Below the pieces are notes generated by a model. It ran no database searches, was not told the origin of the DNA, and saw only the letters and a program-made list of their open reading frames with translations. A stretch of 60,295 nucleotides of DNA. It comes from an uncultured Lentisphaeria bacterium. Lineage in GTDB: Bacteria > Verrucomicrobiota > Lentisphaeria > Victivallales > UBA1829. Shown one piece after another: positions 18,135 through 27,200 of the stretch (the stretch's first letter is position 1; the number at the start of each line of letters is the position of its first letter). A program made the translations under genes and the position numbers. The stretch spans positions 1 through 60,295 of the forward strand of contig CASEFP010000131.1 in the NCBI GenBank assembly GCA_949287225.1, given 5' to 3'.

Positions 18135-19451
18135 TTACTCTCCGCCGTTCCGGTTTTTCATGAAAAGATCGACGCCTTTGAGCAGTTCCAGCGCGCGTTC
18201 CAGCTGAATATCCTTAATGTTGCGGCCGTTTTTCGAGAGAACTTCACCGGGTTCGGTATTGAGGCGCAAGGCAAGAAGCGCTTCCGCCGCGGGCGTCATC
18301 GGCACAACAATATCCGGCATAATGCCTTTTTCATGGATCACGCGGCGGCTCGGCGTATGGTATTTTCCTGTGGTCAGGCGCATCGCCCCCTTGTCAGAAA
18401 GCGGAATGACGGTCTGAACCGAGCCTTTGCCGAATGTTCTGCTTCCGAGCAGCACCGCGCGGTTGTGATCCTGGAGACAGCCCGCGAAGATTTCCGCCGC
18501 GCTCGCGGAGTTCCCGTTGACCAGAAGGACAAGAGGGATATCCAGGTATTTCACGGCGTCGACCGCGTAGAAGCGCTGCCTGGCGCGCTCGGACTGTCCC
18601 TCGGTATAGACGACCAGTTCGCCCTTCTTCAGAAAACGGCTGGACACTTCGACCGCCGCTTTCAGGAGTCCCCCGGGATTGTTCCGCAGGTCTATGACAA
18701 CCCCTTTGACTTTTTTTGCGGCGAAGTCCGCAAGAACCTTGTCCAGATCCTGCGCCGTCGTCGCGGAAAAGTTCGTGATCCTGACATAACCGAATTCCCC
18801 GCCGATCACCTTCGCGCCGCGCAGCGAGGGAATCCGGACAAACGCGCGCGTCAGCGTGAATTCCCGGTATGCGTCGGCACTCCCGCGGTAGACTTTGATC
18901 TTCACCTGTGTGCCGGGCACTCCTTTCAGTTTCGCGACACAGTCGCGGAAACGCATTTTCGCGACCGGCTCGCCGCCCACTTCGATCAGCTGGTCTCCCG
19001 GCAGAACTCCCGCCTTCTGCGCCGGCGCGCCGTCGACAACCGAGACGACCCGCACCACATTCCCGCGCTGCGAGAGCGTCAGCCCGATTCCGGCGAAGCG
19101 CCCGGTCGTATCCTCCCGGATCGCCTTGAGCTGTTCCGGCGTCTCATACATGCTGAACGGATCAAGTTCCTGAAGCATCCCGCGCAGCGCAGCTTTCAGC
19201 AGTTTTTCGTCGGAGACCTTGTCCCTGTCCACATAGTTCTCCCGGACGATGGCAAGCGCACGCAGAAAAAACGCGATGTCCCTGTAAGGATGCGGATCCT
19301 TTTCGATCGCGTCCCGGACCGGCGGAAGCGACAGATTTGGCGCAATCGCCTTTTCTGCCGGTTTTCGCTTATCTTCCGGAGTTTTTTCCTCCGCAGGGAC
19401 GGCAAAGGCGCAGAAGCTGAACAGCAGCGTCAGAAACAGAATCTTTTTCAT
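18135..19451 (-). CDS. S41 family carboxy-terminal processing protease
   Basis: 438 residues from the ATG at 19451 (GGGG 5 bases upstream). The signal peptide MKKILFLTLLFSFCAFAVPAEE places it in the periplasm. A PDZ domain lies in the middle (GIGLTLSQRGNVVRVVSVVDGAPAQKAGV). The Ser/Lys catalytic dyad is visible: S317 in NGNSASAAEI and K342 in RTFGKGSVQ, 25 residues apart as in Tsp/CtpA. It likely trims or degrades periplasmic substrates, possibly peptidoglycan enzymes given the murF/murE genes downstream (inference). A 96-base gap separates it from the lipoprotein gene. Confidence 0.92.
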   Translation of the reverse strand: MKKILFLTLLFSFCAFAVPAEEKTPEDKRKPAEKAIAPNLSLPPVRDAIEKDPHPYRDIAFFLRALAIVRENYVDRDKVSDEKLLKAALRGMLQELDPFSMYETPEQLKAIREDTTGRFAGIGLTLSQRGNVVRVVSVVDGAPAQKAGVLPGDQLIEVGGEPVAKMRFRDCVAKLKGVPGTQVKIKVYRGSADAYREFTLTRAFVRIPSLRGAKVIGGEFGYVRITNFSATTAQDLDKVLADFAAKKVKGVVIDLRNNPGGLLKAAVEVSSRFLKKGELVVYTEGQSERARQRFYAVDAVKYLDIPLVLLVNGNSASAAEIFAGCLQDHNRAVLLGSRTFGKGSVQTVIPLSDKGAMRLTTGKYHTPSRRVIHEKGIMPDIVVPMTPAAEALLALRLNTEPGEVLSKNGRNIKDIQLERALELLKGVDLFMKNRNGGE

Positions 19452-19612
19452 AGAATCCCCTTGTTTATATGATGACGCAATTAATCTATTCGTTCCTCCG
19501 GAAACTTTCAAGTGCAGGCACGGATTTTGCAATAGGAAATCGACTGCGTCAATCTTCCCATTCCCTGCATCAAAAGTGTTGCAGAATCTCTTTTTTCCGC
19601 AGAAAAAATCTC

Positions 19613-19641
19613 TTGCATGTCTTCATTTCTCCCATTATAAT
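19613..19641 (+). promoter_or_regulatory. Promoter of the DUF4091 gene
   Basis: TTGCAT at 19613, 17-base spacer, perfect TATAAT at 19636. The mRNA leader would be about 75 bases, with AGGAG 8 bases before the ATG at 19721. Confidence 0.7.
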
Positions 19642-19720
19642 AGAAATATGCCGGGGAATGGGTCTTCCACGCTCCGGAAACGGAAAAAAAGAGTGCTTCA
19701 AAAAAACAGGAGATTATATC

Positions 19721-21376
19721 ATGTTTTTTACGACACGGCTGGTGAGTTCGCTGGAAAAGGTGTTCTGTTCTCTGGAACTTCCGGCGGAAAAGATCGAATC
19801 CGTAAGCGGCGCGTGCGGCGAGAATATCGCATTTCAGCTCGCATGCCGGGGAGATGATAATTACATCATAGAAATTCAGGCGGATTCCGAGATTGCGGAA
19901 CTTCTCACGATGCGGGAGGTCGGCCTGGTTCCCTGCCTGATGCCTTCAATGCCGGACGATCCCTATGTCCTCACGCACAAGGCGGGCGTTTTCCCTGATC
20001 CGCTCCTGCCGATGGAGAAAAACCGCATGCGCTTGTCGCGCGGGAACTGGCACGCGGTCTGGTGTTCGATCCGGATTCCCGAAGAGTGGAAGCCCGGCAC
20101 ATACGAAATCCGTTTCACCATCACAACGCCGGAAACCCCGCTCTGGCCCCAGCCCGAACTGCATTACAGCACCTCCATTTCCGTCACGGTGCTCCCTTAC
20201 CGCCTCCCGAAGCAGAAACTTCTTTCGATCAACTGGTTCTACGCGGACTGCATCCAGACCAGTTACAACGTCCCCTGCTGGAGCGAAAAACACTGGGCGC
20301 TTCTGGAACAATATTTCCGGAACATGGTCTGCCACGGAAACAACGTGATCCTGACGCCGCTCTGGAGCGTGCCGCTCGATACGGCGGTCGGTTACGAGCG
20401 TCCCACCGTCCAGCTGCTGGACATCACCTTTGCCGGCGGCGTCTACACCTTTGACTTTTCCCGGCTGGAACGCTGGATCGCGACCGCCCGGCGCGCGGGC
20501 TTCGAATATTTCGAAATGGCACACGCCTTCACGCAGTGGGGCGCGAAGGCGACCCCCAAAATCGTCGTGAAGGAGAACGGCGTCGAGCGGAAACGCTTCG
20601 GCTGGCATGTTCCGGCGGATTCTCCCGAATACCGCGACTTCCTGACAAGTCTGGCTTCAGCGCTGATCCCTTTCCTGAAGTCGCAGGGGCTGACGGAAAA
20701 AAATACCTTTTTCCATGTCTCGGATGAACCGACCTCCGCCGTTGCGGAATCCTACGAATATGCCTCCGGACTGCTCCGGAGCCTGATCGGAGACTATCCC
20801 GTGATCGACGCTCTTTCCGATGTGGAATTCTACCGCCGCGGCCTGATCCGCCGCCCGGTTCCGACGACCACCCACCTGATGGACTTCCTGAAGGAAGACC
20901 TCGAACAGCGCTGGGTCTACTACTGCGGCACCTGGGAGAACGGCGTGCCGAACCGGCAGTTCGGAATGCCCTCGGCGCGGAACCGCGTGCTGGGCGTGCT
21001 CCTGTATGTGCACCGGATCGACGGATTTCTGAACTGGGGCTACAACTTCTGGTTCACCCAGCATTCGCTGAACTGGAGGATCGACCCCTATTCGGTGGTG
21101 GACGCGGACCGCGCCTTCTGCGGCGGCGGAGCGTTCATGGTCTATCCGGGAGAGGACGGCCCGGTCGATTCGCTCCATTACGAAGTGTTCGCCGAAGGGC
21201 TTCAGGATTTGCGCGCACTTCAGCTTCTTGAGTCGAAAATCGGGCGGGAGGCTGTGATGAAACTCATTCAGGACGGCGTGGACTATCCGATTTCGATCAC
21301 GCGCTATCCGCGTGAGGCGCAATGGCTTCTGGATCTCCGGGCGCGGATCGACCGCTGCATCTGCGAAAATCTCTGA
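19721..21376 (+). CDS. DUF4091-type glycoside hydrolase-like protein
   Basis: 551 residues, no signal peptide, so probably cytoplasmic. An N-terminal beta domain is followed by a TIM-barrel-like region with FFHVSDEPTSAVAESYEYA (a DEP acidic pair in a likely active-site loop). The C-terminal DUF4091 hallmark DGFLNWGYNFW and a final EVFAEGLQDLRAL helix are present. DUF4091 proteins are linked to polysaccharide breakdown and resemble GH123-like barrels. The exact substrate is unknown. The start follows AGGAG and lies downstream of a strong promoter; an in-frame opening back to 19469 is not used because the promoter is inside it. Confidence 0.75.
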   Translation: MFFTTRLVSSLEKVFCSLELPAEKIESVSGACGENIAFQLACRGDDNYIIEIQADSEIAELLTMREVGLVPCLMPSMPDDPYVLTHKAGVFPDPLLPMEKNRMRLSRGNWHAVWCSIRIPEEWKPGTYEIRFTITTPETPLWPQPELHYSTSISVTVLPYRLPKQKLLSINWFYADCIQTSYNVPCWSEKHWALLEQYFRNMVCHGNNVILTPLWSVPLDTAVGYERPTVQLLDITFAGGVYTFDFSRLERWIATARRAGFEYFEMAHAFTQWGAKATPKIVVKENGVERKRFGWHVPADSPEYRDFLTSLASALIPFLKSQGLTEKNTFFHVSDEPTSAVAESYEYASGLLRSLIGDYPVIDALSDVEFYRRGLIRRPVPTTTHLMDFLKEDLEQRWVYYCGTWENGVPNRQFGMPSARNRVLGVLLYVHRIDGFLNWGYNFWFTQHSLNWRIDPYSVVDADRAFCGGGAFMVYPGEDGPVDSLHYEVFAEGLQDLRALQLLESKIGREAVMKLIQDGVDYPISITRYPREAQWLLDLRARIDRCICENL

Positions 21377-21388
21377 GAAGGAAGGATT

Positions 21389-22300
21389 TCAGCGGAGAAG
21401 CGCGTCCCAGAAGGACTCCTTTTTCGGGGCGGGCACTTCTTCTTTCAGAAAACGGACGGGGAAGAGCATCATGTCCGTCCGGTCCGTGCTGATCAGTTTG
21501 AGTTTCGCGCCTGCCGCGACCGGATCCGTGGCGGAGAGAAGGCGGTCGATCACTTCGGTGGCGTCCCGCGTGACCCGGACCGCGGGACCCGCCTCCGGAT
21601 TCACCGGAAGCAGAATCTGTCCCGAAAAGCGGAAGTCGTAGCCGGCGGTTTTCTTCGACTGGATGAAAAAGCGGAAGGCAAAGCACTCCAGGGTTCTGAA
21701 TTTTTCCTTCCCTCCATACGTGATGGTTCCCTTGATTGCCGCGGACGGCAGGTTGATTCCGCGTTTGCGCAGCGATTCGCTGAATCCGCGCAGATCAGGG
21801 CTCCAGGTTTCGCCGTTCCGTTCCAGAGTGCGGCTTCTGCCGGTCAGTTCCGCAAGGCTGTGCGTGGAGACCGGGCGGAAGACACTTGCAAGAAGAATCC
21901 GGACATCCCTGTTCAGCGTTCCGTCCGGGGAGTGGAACACGACGGGGGCGCGCGAAAGGTCTCCGGTCACGGTTTTCCCCTCAATGGCGGAACAGTCGGC
22001 ATTTCTTCCGTTGACGCTTCCGCGCAGCGAACGAATCTCCAGGCGGATGTTCAGCGCCTTTCCTCCGGCATTGACTTTCTCTATCGTCAGGAGCCCGGAA
22101 AGCTGAAGTCTGACCGTGTTCAGGCGCACCGACGGCTTGTCGACGCCGGGCATCCGGAAGGTATACTGCTGCGACTGCGCGGTGTCCACCATGCAGTCGA
22201 AACGGTCCCCCGCCTTCAGCGGACGGTCAAAGAGAACCGTCTCCGCGCCGGAAAGAAAGAGCGCGGGGGAAAGGAAACAGAGCAGAAAAAAAAGTCTCAT
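21389..22300 (-). CDS. Secreted protein of unknown function
   Basis: 303 residues. Signal peptide MRLFFLLCFLSPALFLSGAE, no lipobox and no further membrane segment, so likely periplasmic. The rest is predicted beta-rich (KAGDRFDCMVDTAQSQQYTF, LSGLLTIEKVNAGGKALNIR), with no recognised family. It overlaps rdgB by the 4 bases ATGA, so the two are translationally coupled and transcribed together. Confidence 0.7.
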   Translation of the reverse strand: MRLFFLLCFLSPALFLSGAETVLFDRPLKAGDRFDCMVDTAQSQQYTFRMPGVDKPSVRLNTVRLQLSGLLTIEKVNAGGKALNIRLEIRSLRGSVNGRNADCSAIEGKTVTGDLSRAPVVFHSPDGTLNRDVRILLASVFRPVSTHSLAELTGRSRTLERNGETWSPDLRGFSESLRKRGINLPSAAIKGTITYGGKEKFRTLECFAFRFFIQSKKTAGYDFRFSGQILLPVNPEAGPAVRVTRDATEVIDRLLSATDPVAAGAKLKLISTDRTDMMLFPVRFLKEEVPAPKKESFWDALLR

Positions 22301-22917
22301 TCAAATTCAAAATCGTCCATCGAATCCAGCTCTTCCTTGATGAAGGCGACGATTTTCTCCAGCGCCTTCGCCCGGTGGCTGATCTTGTCCTTGACCTCGG
22401 GGCCGAGCTCGCCGAAGGTCTTGTCGTAGCCGTCGGGGACGAACACGGGATCGTAACCGAAGCCGTGGGTGCCGCGCGGTTCGTCGATGATTGTGCCGTT
22501 GACCTCTCCGCGGAAGGTTTTGACGCTTGTCCCCCGGTAGGCAAGGGCGATCACGCAGACGAAGCGCGCCCGGCGGTTGGTTTTGCCCTTCATCTCCGCA
22601 AGGAGCTTCTGAATGCGTTCGGCGTCGCCGGCGTGATCCCCGGCGTAGCGGGCGGAGAAGATGCCGGGCGCGCCGTTGAGCACCGCCACTTCGAGCCCCG
22701 AATCATCCGCGAACGCGGGCATGTCGGCATAGGCGGAGGCTTCGCGCGCCTTGATGTCGGCGTTTTCCTCGAAGGAGGTGCCGGTCTCCCGGATTTCCGG
22801 GTAGCCGTGGATGTCATCCGCGGTCAGGATCTCCATGCGGGAAAGCAGCGGAGCAAACGCGGCGCGGAACTCTTCGACTTTGTGTTTGTTCGATGTGGCG
22901 GCAAGTATCTGAAGCAT
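22297..22917 (-). CDS. rdgB: XTP/dITP diphosphatase (RdgB/HAM1 family)
   Basis: 206 residues from the ATG at 22917 (GGGAGAGG 6 bases upstream). Hydrolyses non-canonical purine nucleotides (dITP, XTP) to the monophosphate to keep them out of DNA and RNA. Motifs are ILAATSNKHKVEEF at the N-terminus, FADDSGLEVAVLNGAPGIFSARYAG and the substrate-binding HGFGYDPVFVPDG. The C-terminal KDKISHRAKAL also fits. It is divergent from the RdgC-like gene. Confidence 0.95.
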   Translation of the reverse strand: MLQILAATSNKHKVEEFRAAFAPLLSRMEILTADDIHGYPEIRETGTSFEENADIKAREASAYADMPAFADDSGLEVAVLNGAPGIFSARYAGDHAGDAERIQKLLAEMKGKTNRRARFVCVIALAYRGTSVKTFRGEVNGTIIDEPRGTHGFGYDPVFVPDGYDKTFGELGPEVKDKISHRAKALEKIVAFIKEELDSMDDFEFE

Positions 22918-23029
22918 GATTCCTCTCCCGGATTGAAAAGTTTGATTTTCTCCGGAATTAATGTAGCGTCTTTTTTTCTGTTTGGCAAGGCGGAACGCGT
23001 CTTTTTGGAAAAATATTCCCGAATGGCAT

Positions 23030-23058
23030 TTGCCGAAAAACGGAAACATGGTTATATT
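23030..23058 (+). promoter_or_regulatory. Promoter of the RdgC-like gene
   Basis: TTGCCG at 23030, 17-base spacer, TATATT at 23053. The ATG at 23106 follows AGAGGAG with 11 bases between. Confidence 0.5.
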
Positions 23059-23105
23059 AGCCCACGCGGAAAAAAACCGAACATGCAATCAGAGGAGACT
23101 TTATC

Positions 23106-24203
23106 ATGCCGTTTGAAAGCGGAAGCACCGCATTGATGATATGCACACTCGGCGAAAAACTGCCGGACGATTTTCTGGAACGCCTTGCAAAATACAGCGC
23201 GGGACGTCTCGACGATGTCAAGGATGAACCCACGGTCGGCTGGGTCAGCGGCCGCCATCTTCTGGAAAGCGAGATCAGCGAAATGACCTCGATCTGCGGC
23301 GGACACCTTTACGTCAATCTGCGCAAGGCCGAGCGCAAGATTCCTTCCCAGCTCCTGAAGGCGATCTGCCGGAAGGAGGAACTCGCCTACATGCAGGCGA
23401 ACAACATGATCACGGTCCCGAGGGCCGAACGCAAACGGATCAAGGAGGACGCCATCGAGCGGAACCTGATGAAGATGCCGCCGACGATCTCCGCGACGCC
23501 GATCATCGTGGACCGCGCCTTGAATGTGATGTATGTCGGAAGCGCCTCGCTCTCCGGATTCGACACGATCGCGGCGGAATTCGCCCGGGCGATGGAGATT
23601 GAACCGGTTCCCGTCACGATTCCCGAACTGATGGTCAAACTCTTCCGCGCCTCCGACGTCGATCTTCCGCGTCTCTCCTTCAACGGGCGTGACGAAGGCG
23701 AAGCCGTCCCCGGGCGCGATTTCCTCACCTGGCTCTGGTATCACGCGGAAACCAACGAGGGACGGCTCAAGATCAAGGATCTCGGAGAGTTCCATCTGAT
23801 CATCGAGGGACCGCTCTCGTTCGCCTTCGCCTCCGACGAGGCGCGCGGCGCGACCGAAAGCGTGCTCAAGAAGGGCTGTCCGCAGATTTCCGCCGAGGCC
23901 AAGGCCGCACTCGCGGTCGGCAAGAAGCTCAAGAAGGCGAAAATCCTGCTTGCGCGCGGCGATGCGGAACGCTGGACCTTCACCTTCGATGCGGACAACT
24001 TCACGATGACCGGGCTGAATCTCCCGGAAGGCGAGGAGATGGAACTCAACGCCCGGTTCGAGGAACGTGTCACCTTCCTCCACACGCTGCATGTGGCGCT
24101 GGAGGAGTATTTCCGGCTTTTCGCGACCACGGTCATGGGGTCGGAACGTCCCGCGCTGGAAAAAGACATCCGGAAGTGGGCGGAAGAACGCGAGTCGCTG
24201 TAA
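23106..24203 (+). CDS. RdgC-like recombination-associated protein
   Basis: 365 residues. The pattern fits RdgC: a GW-x-G segment early (VGWVSGRHLLES), then AERKIPSQLLKAI, a long basic helix with RAERKRIKEDAIERNLMKMPP, then PIIVDRALNVMYVGSAS, and the central FLTWLWYHAE. The C-terminal half matches the usual length. RdgC forms a ring around DNA and modulates RecA-dependent recombination. Call made from motif order only; alignment would settle it. The DUF190 gene follows after 34 bases. Confidence 0.7.
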   Translation: MPFESGSTALMICTLGEKLPDDFLERLAKYSAGRLDDVKDEPTVGWVSGRHLLESEISEMTSICGGHLYVNLRKAERKIPSQLLKAICRKEELAYMQANNMITVPRAERKRIKEDAIERNLMKMPPTISATPIIVDRALNVMYVGSASLSGFDTIAAEFARAMEIEPVPVTIPELMVKLFRASDVDLPRLSFNGRDEGEAVPGRDFLTWLWYHAETNEGRLKIKDLGEFHLIIEGPLSFAFASDEARGATESVLKKGCPQISAEAKAALAVGKKLKKAKILLARGDAERWTFTFDADNFTMTGLNLPEGEEMELNARFEERVTFLHTLHVALEEYFRLFATTVMGSERPALEKDIRKWAEERESL

Positions 24204-24237
24204 CAGTTTGATTGACAACAGAGAAAGGAGGCCCGTC

Positions 24238-24567
24238 ATGGCGTCGGTATTTCAATCCAGGGCTCAGATCCTGAAAATCTACATCCCGGAACGCAGGATG
24301 AAGGATGACCAGCCGCTGTGCGAATGGATCGTCTGCCGGGCCTGTGAACGCGGAATCGCCGGGGCGACGGTCATCCGCGGCAACGGCGGATACTATCTGA
24401 ACGATCCGGTCAAATCCCCGGAGATCATCAACATGCAGGTGATGCGCCCGGTGATCATCGAGATTGTCGATCAGCCGGAACGGATCGAGGGATTTGCCGC
24501 CTTCCTCAAAAGCGAGATCAGCCAGGTATTGATGTGCCGCAGCGACGTGGACGTCTGCTTCAGCTGA
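24238..24567 (+). CDS. DUF190 domain protein
   Basis: 109 residues, the usual size of the family. DUF190 proteins have a small PII-like ferredoxin fold and often accompany CrcB fluoride channels. The pattern is LKIYIPERRMKDDQPLCEWIV...GIAGATVIRGNGGY and a C-terminal VVIEIVDQPERIEGF-like strand (VIIEIVDQPERIEGF). No crcB is in the window. Start chosen at the ATG after AAAGGAGG. Confidence 0.8.
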   Translation: MASVFQSRAQILKIYIPERRMKDDQPLCEWIVCRACERGIAGATVIRGNGGYYLNDPVKSPEIINMQVMRPVIIEIVDQPERIEGFAAFLKSEISQVLMCRSDVDVCFS

Positions 24568-24686
24568 ACGGCGCTCCGCATGCCTCTTTTTCCTCCGGAT
24601 ACGGGAACATTCTCCTTTCCATCGTGTCTATCCGTTGCGTTGGATAAGGAAATTGTAACATCAACCGTAAACGGGGGAGTTCCGCA

Positions 24687-27179
24687 ATGCGTTTTTTGAA
24701 TGGTGAAGTTCTCTGGAACCTGTTCTGGGTTCTGCCGTTGTTTTTTTTCATCTTTTTCCTCGGATGGCGAAGGCGCGACACGCTTCTCGCGCGATTTCTG
24801 GGGAAACGCGCCGGCGATCCGGCATATACCAGTGCGTCCAAACCCCGCCGCTTCTGGCGCGCCGTGATTCTCGCCTGCGCGCTGATTCTTCTTTTCGTCG
24901 CGGCGGCGCGGCCCTCCTGGGGGGTCAGCATCCAGCCATATACGGGACAGGGGCGCGACATCATGGTGGTCTTCGACACATCGCGCAGCATGCTTGCACA
25001 GGATGTCAGGCCCTCCCGGCTGGAACACGCAAAATGGCTGGTCCGCGAGCTGGTGAAACACAATCCCGGCGACCGTTTCGGTTTGATCGCCTTTGCGGGG
25101 CAGGCGTTTCTCGAATGTCCGCTGACCATCGACAAGACCAGTTTCCTGGCTTCGCTCAATGACCTTTCCACCGATACGATTCCCGTCGGCGGCACCAACA
25201 TCGAACAGGCGCTCGCCACGGCGATCCGGGGATTCCGCGCAGCGGAAACCAATCATCGCGCCGTGCTCCTCATCACCGACGGCGACGAGCTGTACGGCGA
25301 TTCCGGCAATGCGGTCGGCGAGATCATCAAGCTGAAGATTCCGCTCTTTGTCGCGGGAATCGGAGACCCGTCCCAGCCGTCGCTGATCCAGGTGCCGTCC
25401 GAAAACGGCGGACTTCAAACGCTCAAGGATGCACAGGGAAATCCGGTGAAAAGTCCGCTCAACGAGCGCGGACTGAGCACGCTTGCCCAGAAAACCGGCG
25501 GCATTTATGTCCGCTCCACAACGACCGATTCCGGACTCAGCCGGCTTGAGGCGCGCATCGGAAAACTCGCCAAGCAGGAGATTGACAGCGGCAAGCAGAC
25601 CCGCCCGATCGAACGGCCCGTCTATCCGCTCGCGGGAGCGTTTCTGCTCCTCTGCCTCTGGTTCTGCCTCTCGGAAAAGCGGATGACCACGCGTGCGGCA
25701 GGATGTCTCCTGCTCACCGGACTCCTTTTTGCGGGGCTTCCTTCGTTCGGCGCAGAGAATGCGCCGCTTCCGGGCACCGACACGGCTCCCTCCGTCCAAG
25801 AGACCGCACCCGTCGAGGAGAAATCCGATGCCACGCCGGTGGAACTCTACAATGACGGGTTGAAGGCGCAGTCCGAGGAAAACGACGCACAGAAGGCTTC
25901 GTCGCGTTACGAACAGGCGATCGGAAGCGCCGGAGACAACCGGGAAGTCCGGGCGAAATCCTATCAGAATCTCGGGGTGCTCCACCATCAGCAGGCGCGC
26001 GCCGTTTTTGACAAGGCACAGCAGACGCTTGCCGCCCAGCAGCTTGACGCCGCCTTGCAGGAGGTCGATCAGACCTTGAAGCAGATTGCCGCCACGCAGG
26101 ATATTTACAAGGAAGCGCTGCGTGAAAGCGTTGATTCTTCTTCGGTGTCGAAAAATCAGCAGCTTCTTCTCATCGACCGGAAAAAGGCCGAAGAACTGAA
26201 AAAGAAGATTGAGGATCTGAAGAAGCAGCAACAGCAGGCGCGCGACAATACGCAGCAGGCAAAAAACCAGCAACAGCAGCAGAACAAGCAGAACGATCAA
26301 AACAAAGATCAGAAGCAGGATCAGCAGAACGATCAGCAGAACGATCAAAACAAAGATCAGAAGCAGAACCAGCAGAACAAGGATCAGAAGCAGGATCAGC
26401 AGAATCAGCAGAACAAGCAGAACAAGCAGAACAAGCAGAACCAGCAGAACAAGGATCAGAAGCAGGATCAGCAGAACAAGCAGAACAAGGATCAGAAGCA
26501 GGATCAGCAGGATCAGCAGAACAAGCAGAACAAGGATCAGAAGCAGGATCAGCAGAACAAGCAGAACAAGGATCAGAAGCAGAATCAGCAGAATGATGAA
26601 AACAAAGATCAGAAGCAGGATCAGCAGAACAAGCAGGATCAGGCAAAACAGCAGACGGAAAAAGCCCGTGAAAGCGCTCGGAAACTGCAGGATCAGGCGC
26701 GGGAGCTGAATCAGAAAAATCTGGAGGAACAGGCGAGGAAAGCCAAAGAGGAACTCGACAAGGCCCGTCAGGCTCAGGAGGAAAACAAGGGCAGAGAGGC
26801 TGAAGAGCATTTGAAAAAAGCTCTGGAGGAACTCGGCGGTTCGTCCGATCAGAATAAGGATCAGAACAAGGATCAGAACAAGGATCAGAACAAGGATCAG
26901 AACAAAGATCAGAACAAAGATCAGAACAAGGATCAGAACAAAGATCAGAACAAGGATCAGAACAAGGATCAGAAGGATTCGGACAAGGATCGTGAACTTC
27001 CGAAAGAGTCCGGCGAACAGCCTCAGGCTCAGGAGGAAGAGGACAATAAGGACATTGACAAGAATCAGGCAAGGGCTCTGCTCGACTTGATGTCCAACGA
27101 CGAAAAACTTCTGAAGGATGAACTCAAGGACCGCATGAAACGCGCCCGCGGCATCCGTCCGGTCGAGAAAGACTGGTAA
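24687..27179 (+). CDS. BatB-BatC fusion: VWA domain membrane protein with TPR and Gln/Asn/Lys/Asp-rich tail
   Basis: 830 residues. Residues 1-325 are BatB: two N-terminal membrane segments, a von Willebrand A domain with an intact MIDAS motif (D97 in DTSRSM, then GGTNIEQAL and ITDGDE), and a third membrane segment (YPLAGAFLLLCLWFCL). Residues 333-352 look like a relic signal peptide (MTTRAAGCLLLTGLLFAGLP). A TPR-like region (about 375-480) and a very long low-complexity stretch follow, as in BatC. Bat proteins form a periplasmic-side complex linked to aerotolerance and stress in Bacteroides and Leptospira. BatD-BatE fusion follows after 21 bases. Ribosome binding site GGGGGAG. Confidence 0.85.
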   Translation: MRFLNGEVLWNLFWVLPLFFFIFFLGWRRRDTLLARFLGKRAGDPAYTSASKPRRFWRAVILACALILLFVAAARPSWGVSIQPYTGQGRDIMVVFDTSRSMLAQDVRPSRLEHAKWLVRELVKHNPGDRFGLIAFAGQAFLECPLTIDKTSFLASLNDLSTDTIPVGGTNIEQALATAIRGFRAAETNHRAVLLITDGDELYGDSGNAVGEIIKLKIPLFVAGIGDPSQPSLIQVPSENGGLQTLKDAQGNPVKSPLNERGLSTLAQKTGGIYVRSTTTDSGLSRLEARIGKLAKQEIDSGKQTRPIERPVYPLAGAFLLLCLWFCLSEKRMTTRAAGCLLLTGLLFAGLPSFGAENAPLPGTDTAPSVQETAPVEEKSDATPVELYNDGLKAQSEENDAQKASSRYEQAIGSAGDNREVRAKSYQNLGVLHHQQARAVFDKAQQTLAAQQLDAALQEVDQTLKQIAATQDIYKEALRESVDSSSVSKNQQLLLIDRKKAEELKKKIEDLKKQQQQARDNTQQAKNQQQQQNKQNDQNKDQKQDQQNDQQNDQNKDQKQNQQNKDQKQDQQNQQNKQNKQNKQNQQNKDQKQDQQNKQNKDQKQDQQDQQNKQNKDQKQDQQNKQNKDQKQNQQNDENKDQKQDQQNKQDQAKQQTEKARESARKLQDQARELNQKNLEEQARKAKEELDKARQAQEENKGREAEEHLKKALEELGGSSDQNKDQNKDQNKDQNKDQNKDQNKDQNKDQNKDQNKDQNKDQKDSDKDRELPKESGEQPQAQEEEDNKDIDKNQARALLDLMSNDEKLLKDELKDRMKRARGIRPVEKDW
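26260..26985 (+). repeat. In-frame QNKDQ-type low-complexity repeats
   Basis: Codons CAG, AAC, AAG and GAT in varying order (26260-26660), then about ten to twelve near-perfect 12-bp units AACAAGGATCAG (26850-26985). The protein product is a highly polar, disordered spacer. Copy number is expected to vary between strains. Confidence 0.9.
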
Positions 27180-27200
27180 TCATAAGGGGAGACAGGAACA

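Noticed and set aside
23106..24567. Fluoride-resistance locus (crcB with DUF190)
   Set aside because: Only the DUF190 gene is present; its neighbour is RdgC-like, not a CrcB channel.
24471..26810. Long minus-strand frame with Leu/Ile repeats opposite the BatB-BatC gene
   Set aside because: The repeated LLILVLL pattern is the reverse complement of the QNKDQ codons, not a membrane protein.
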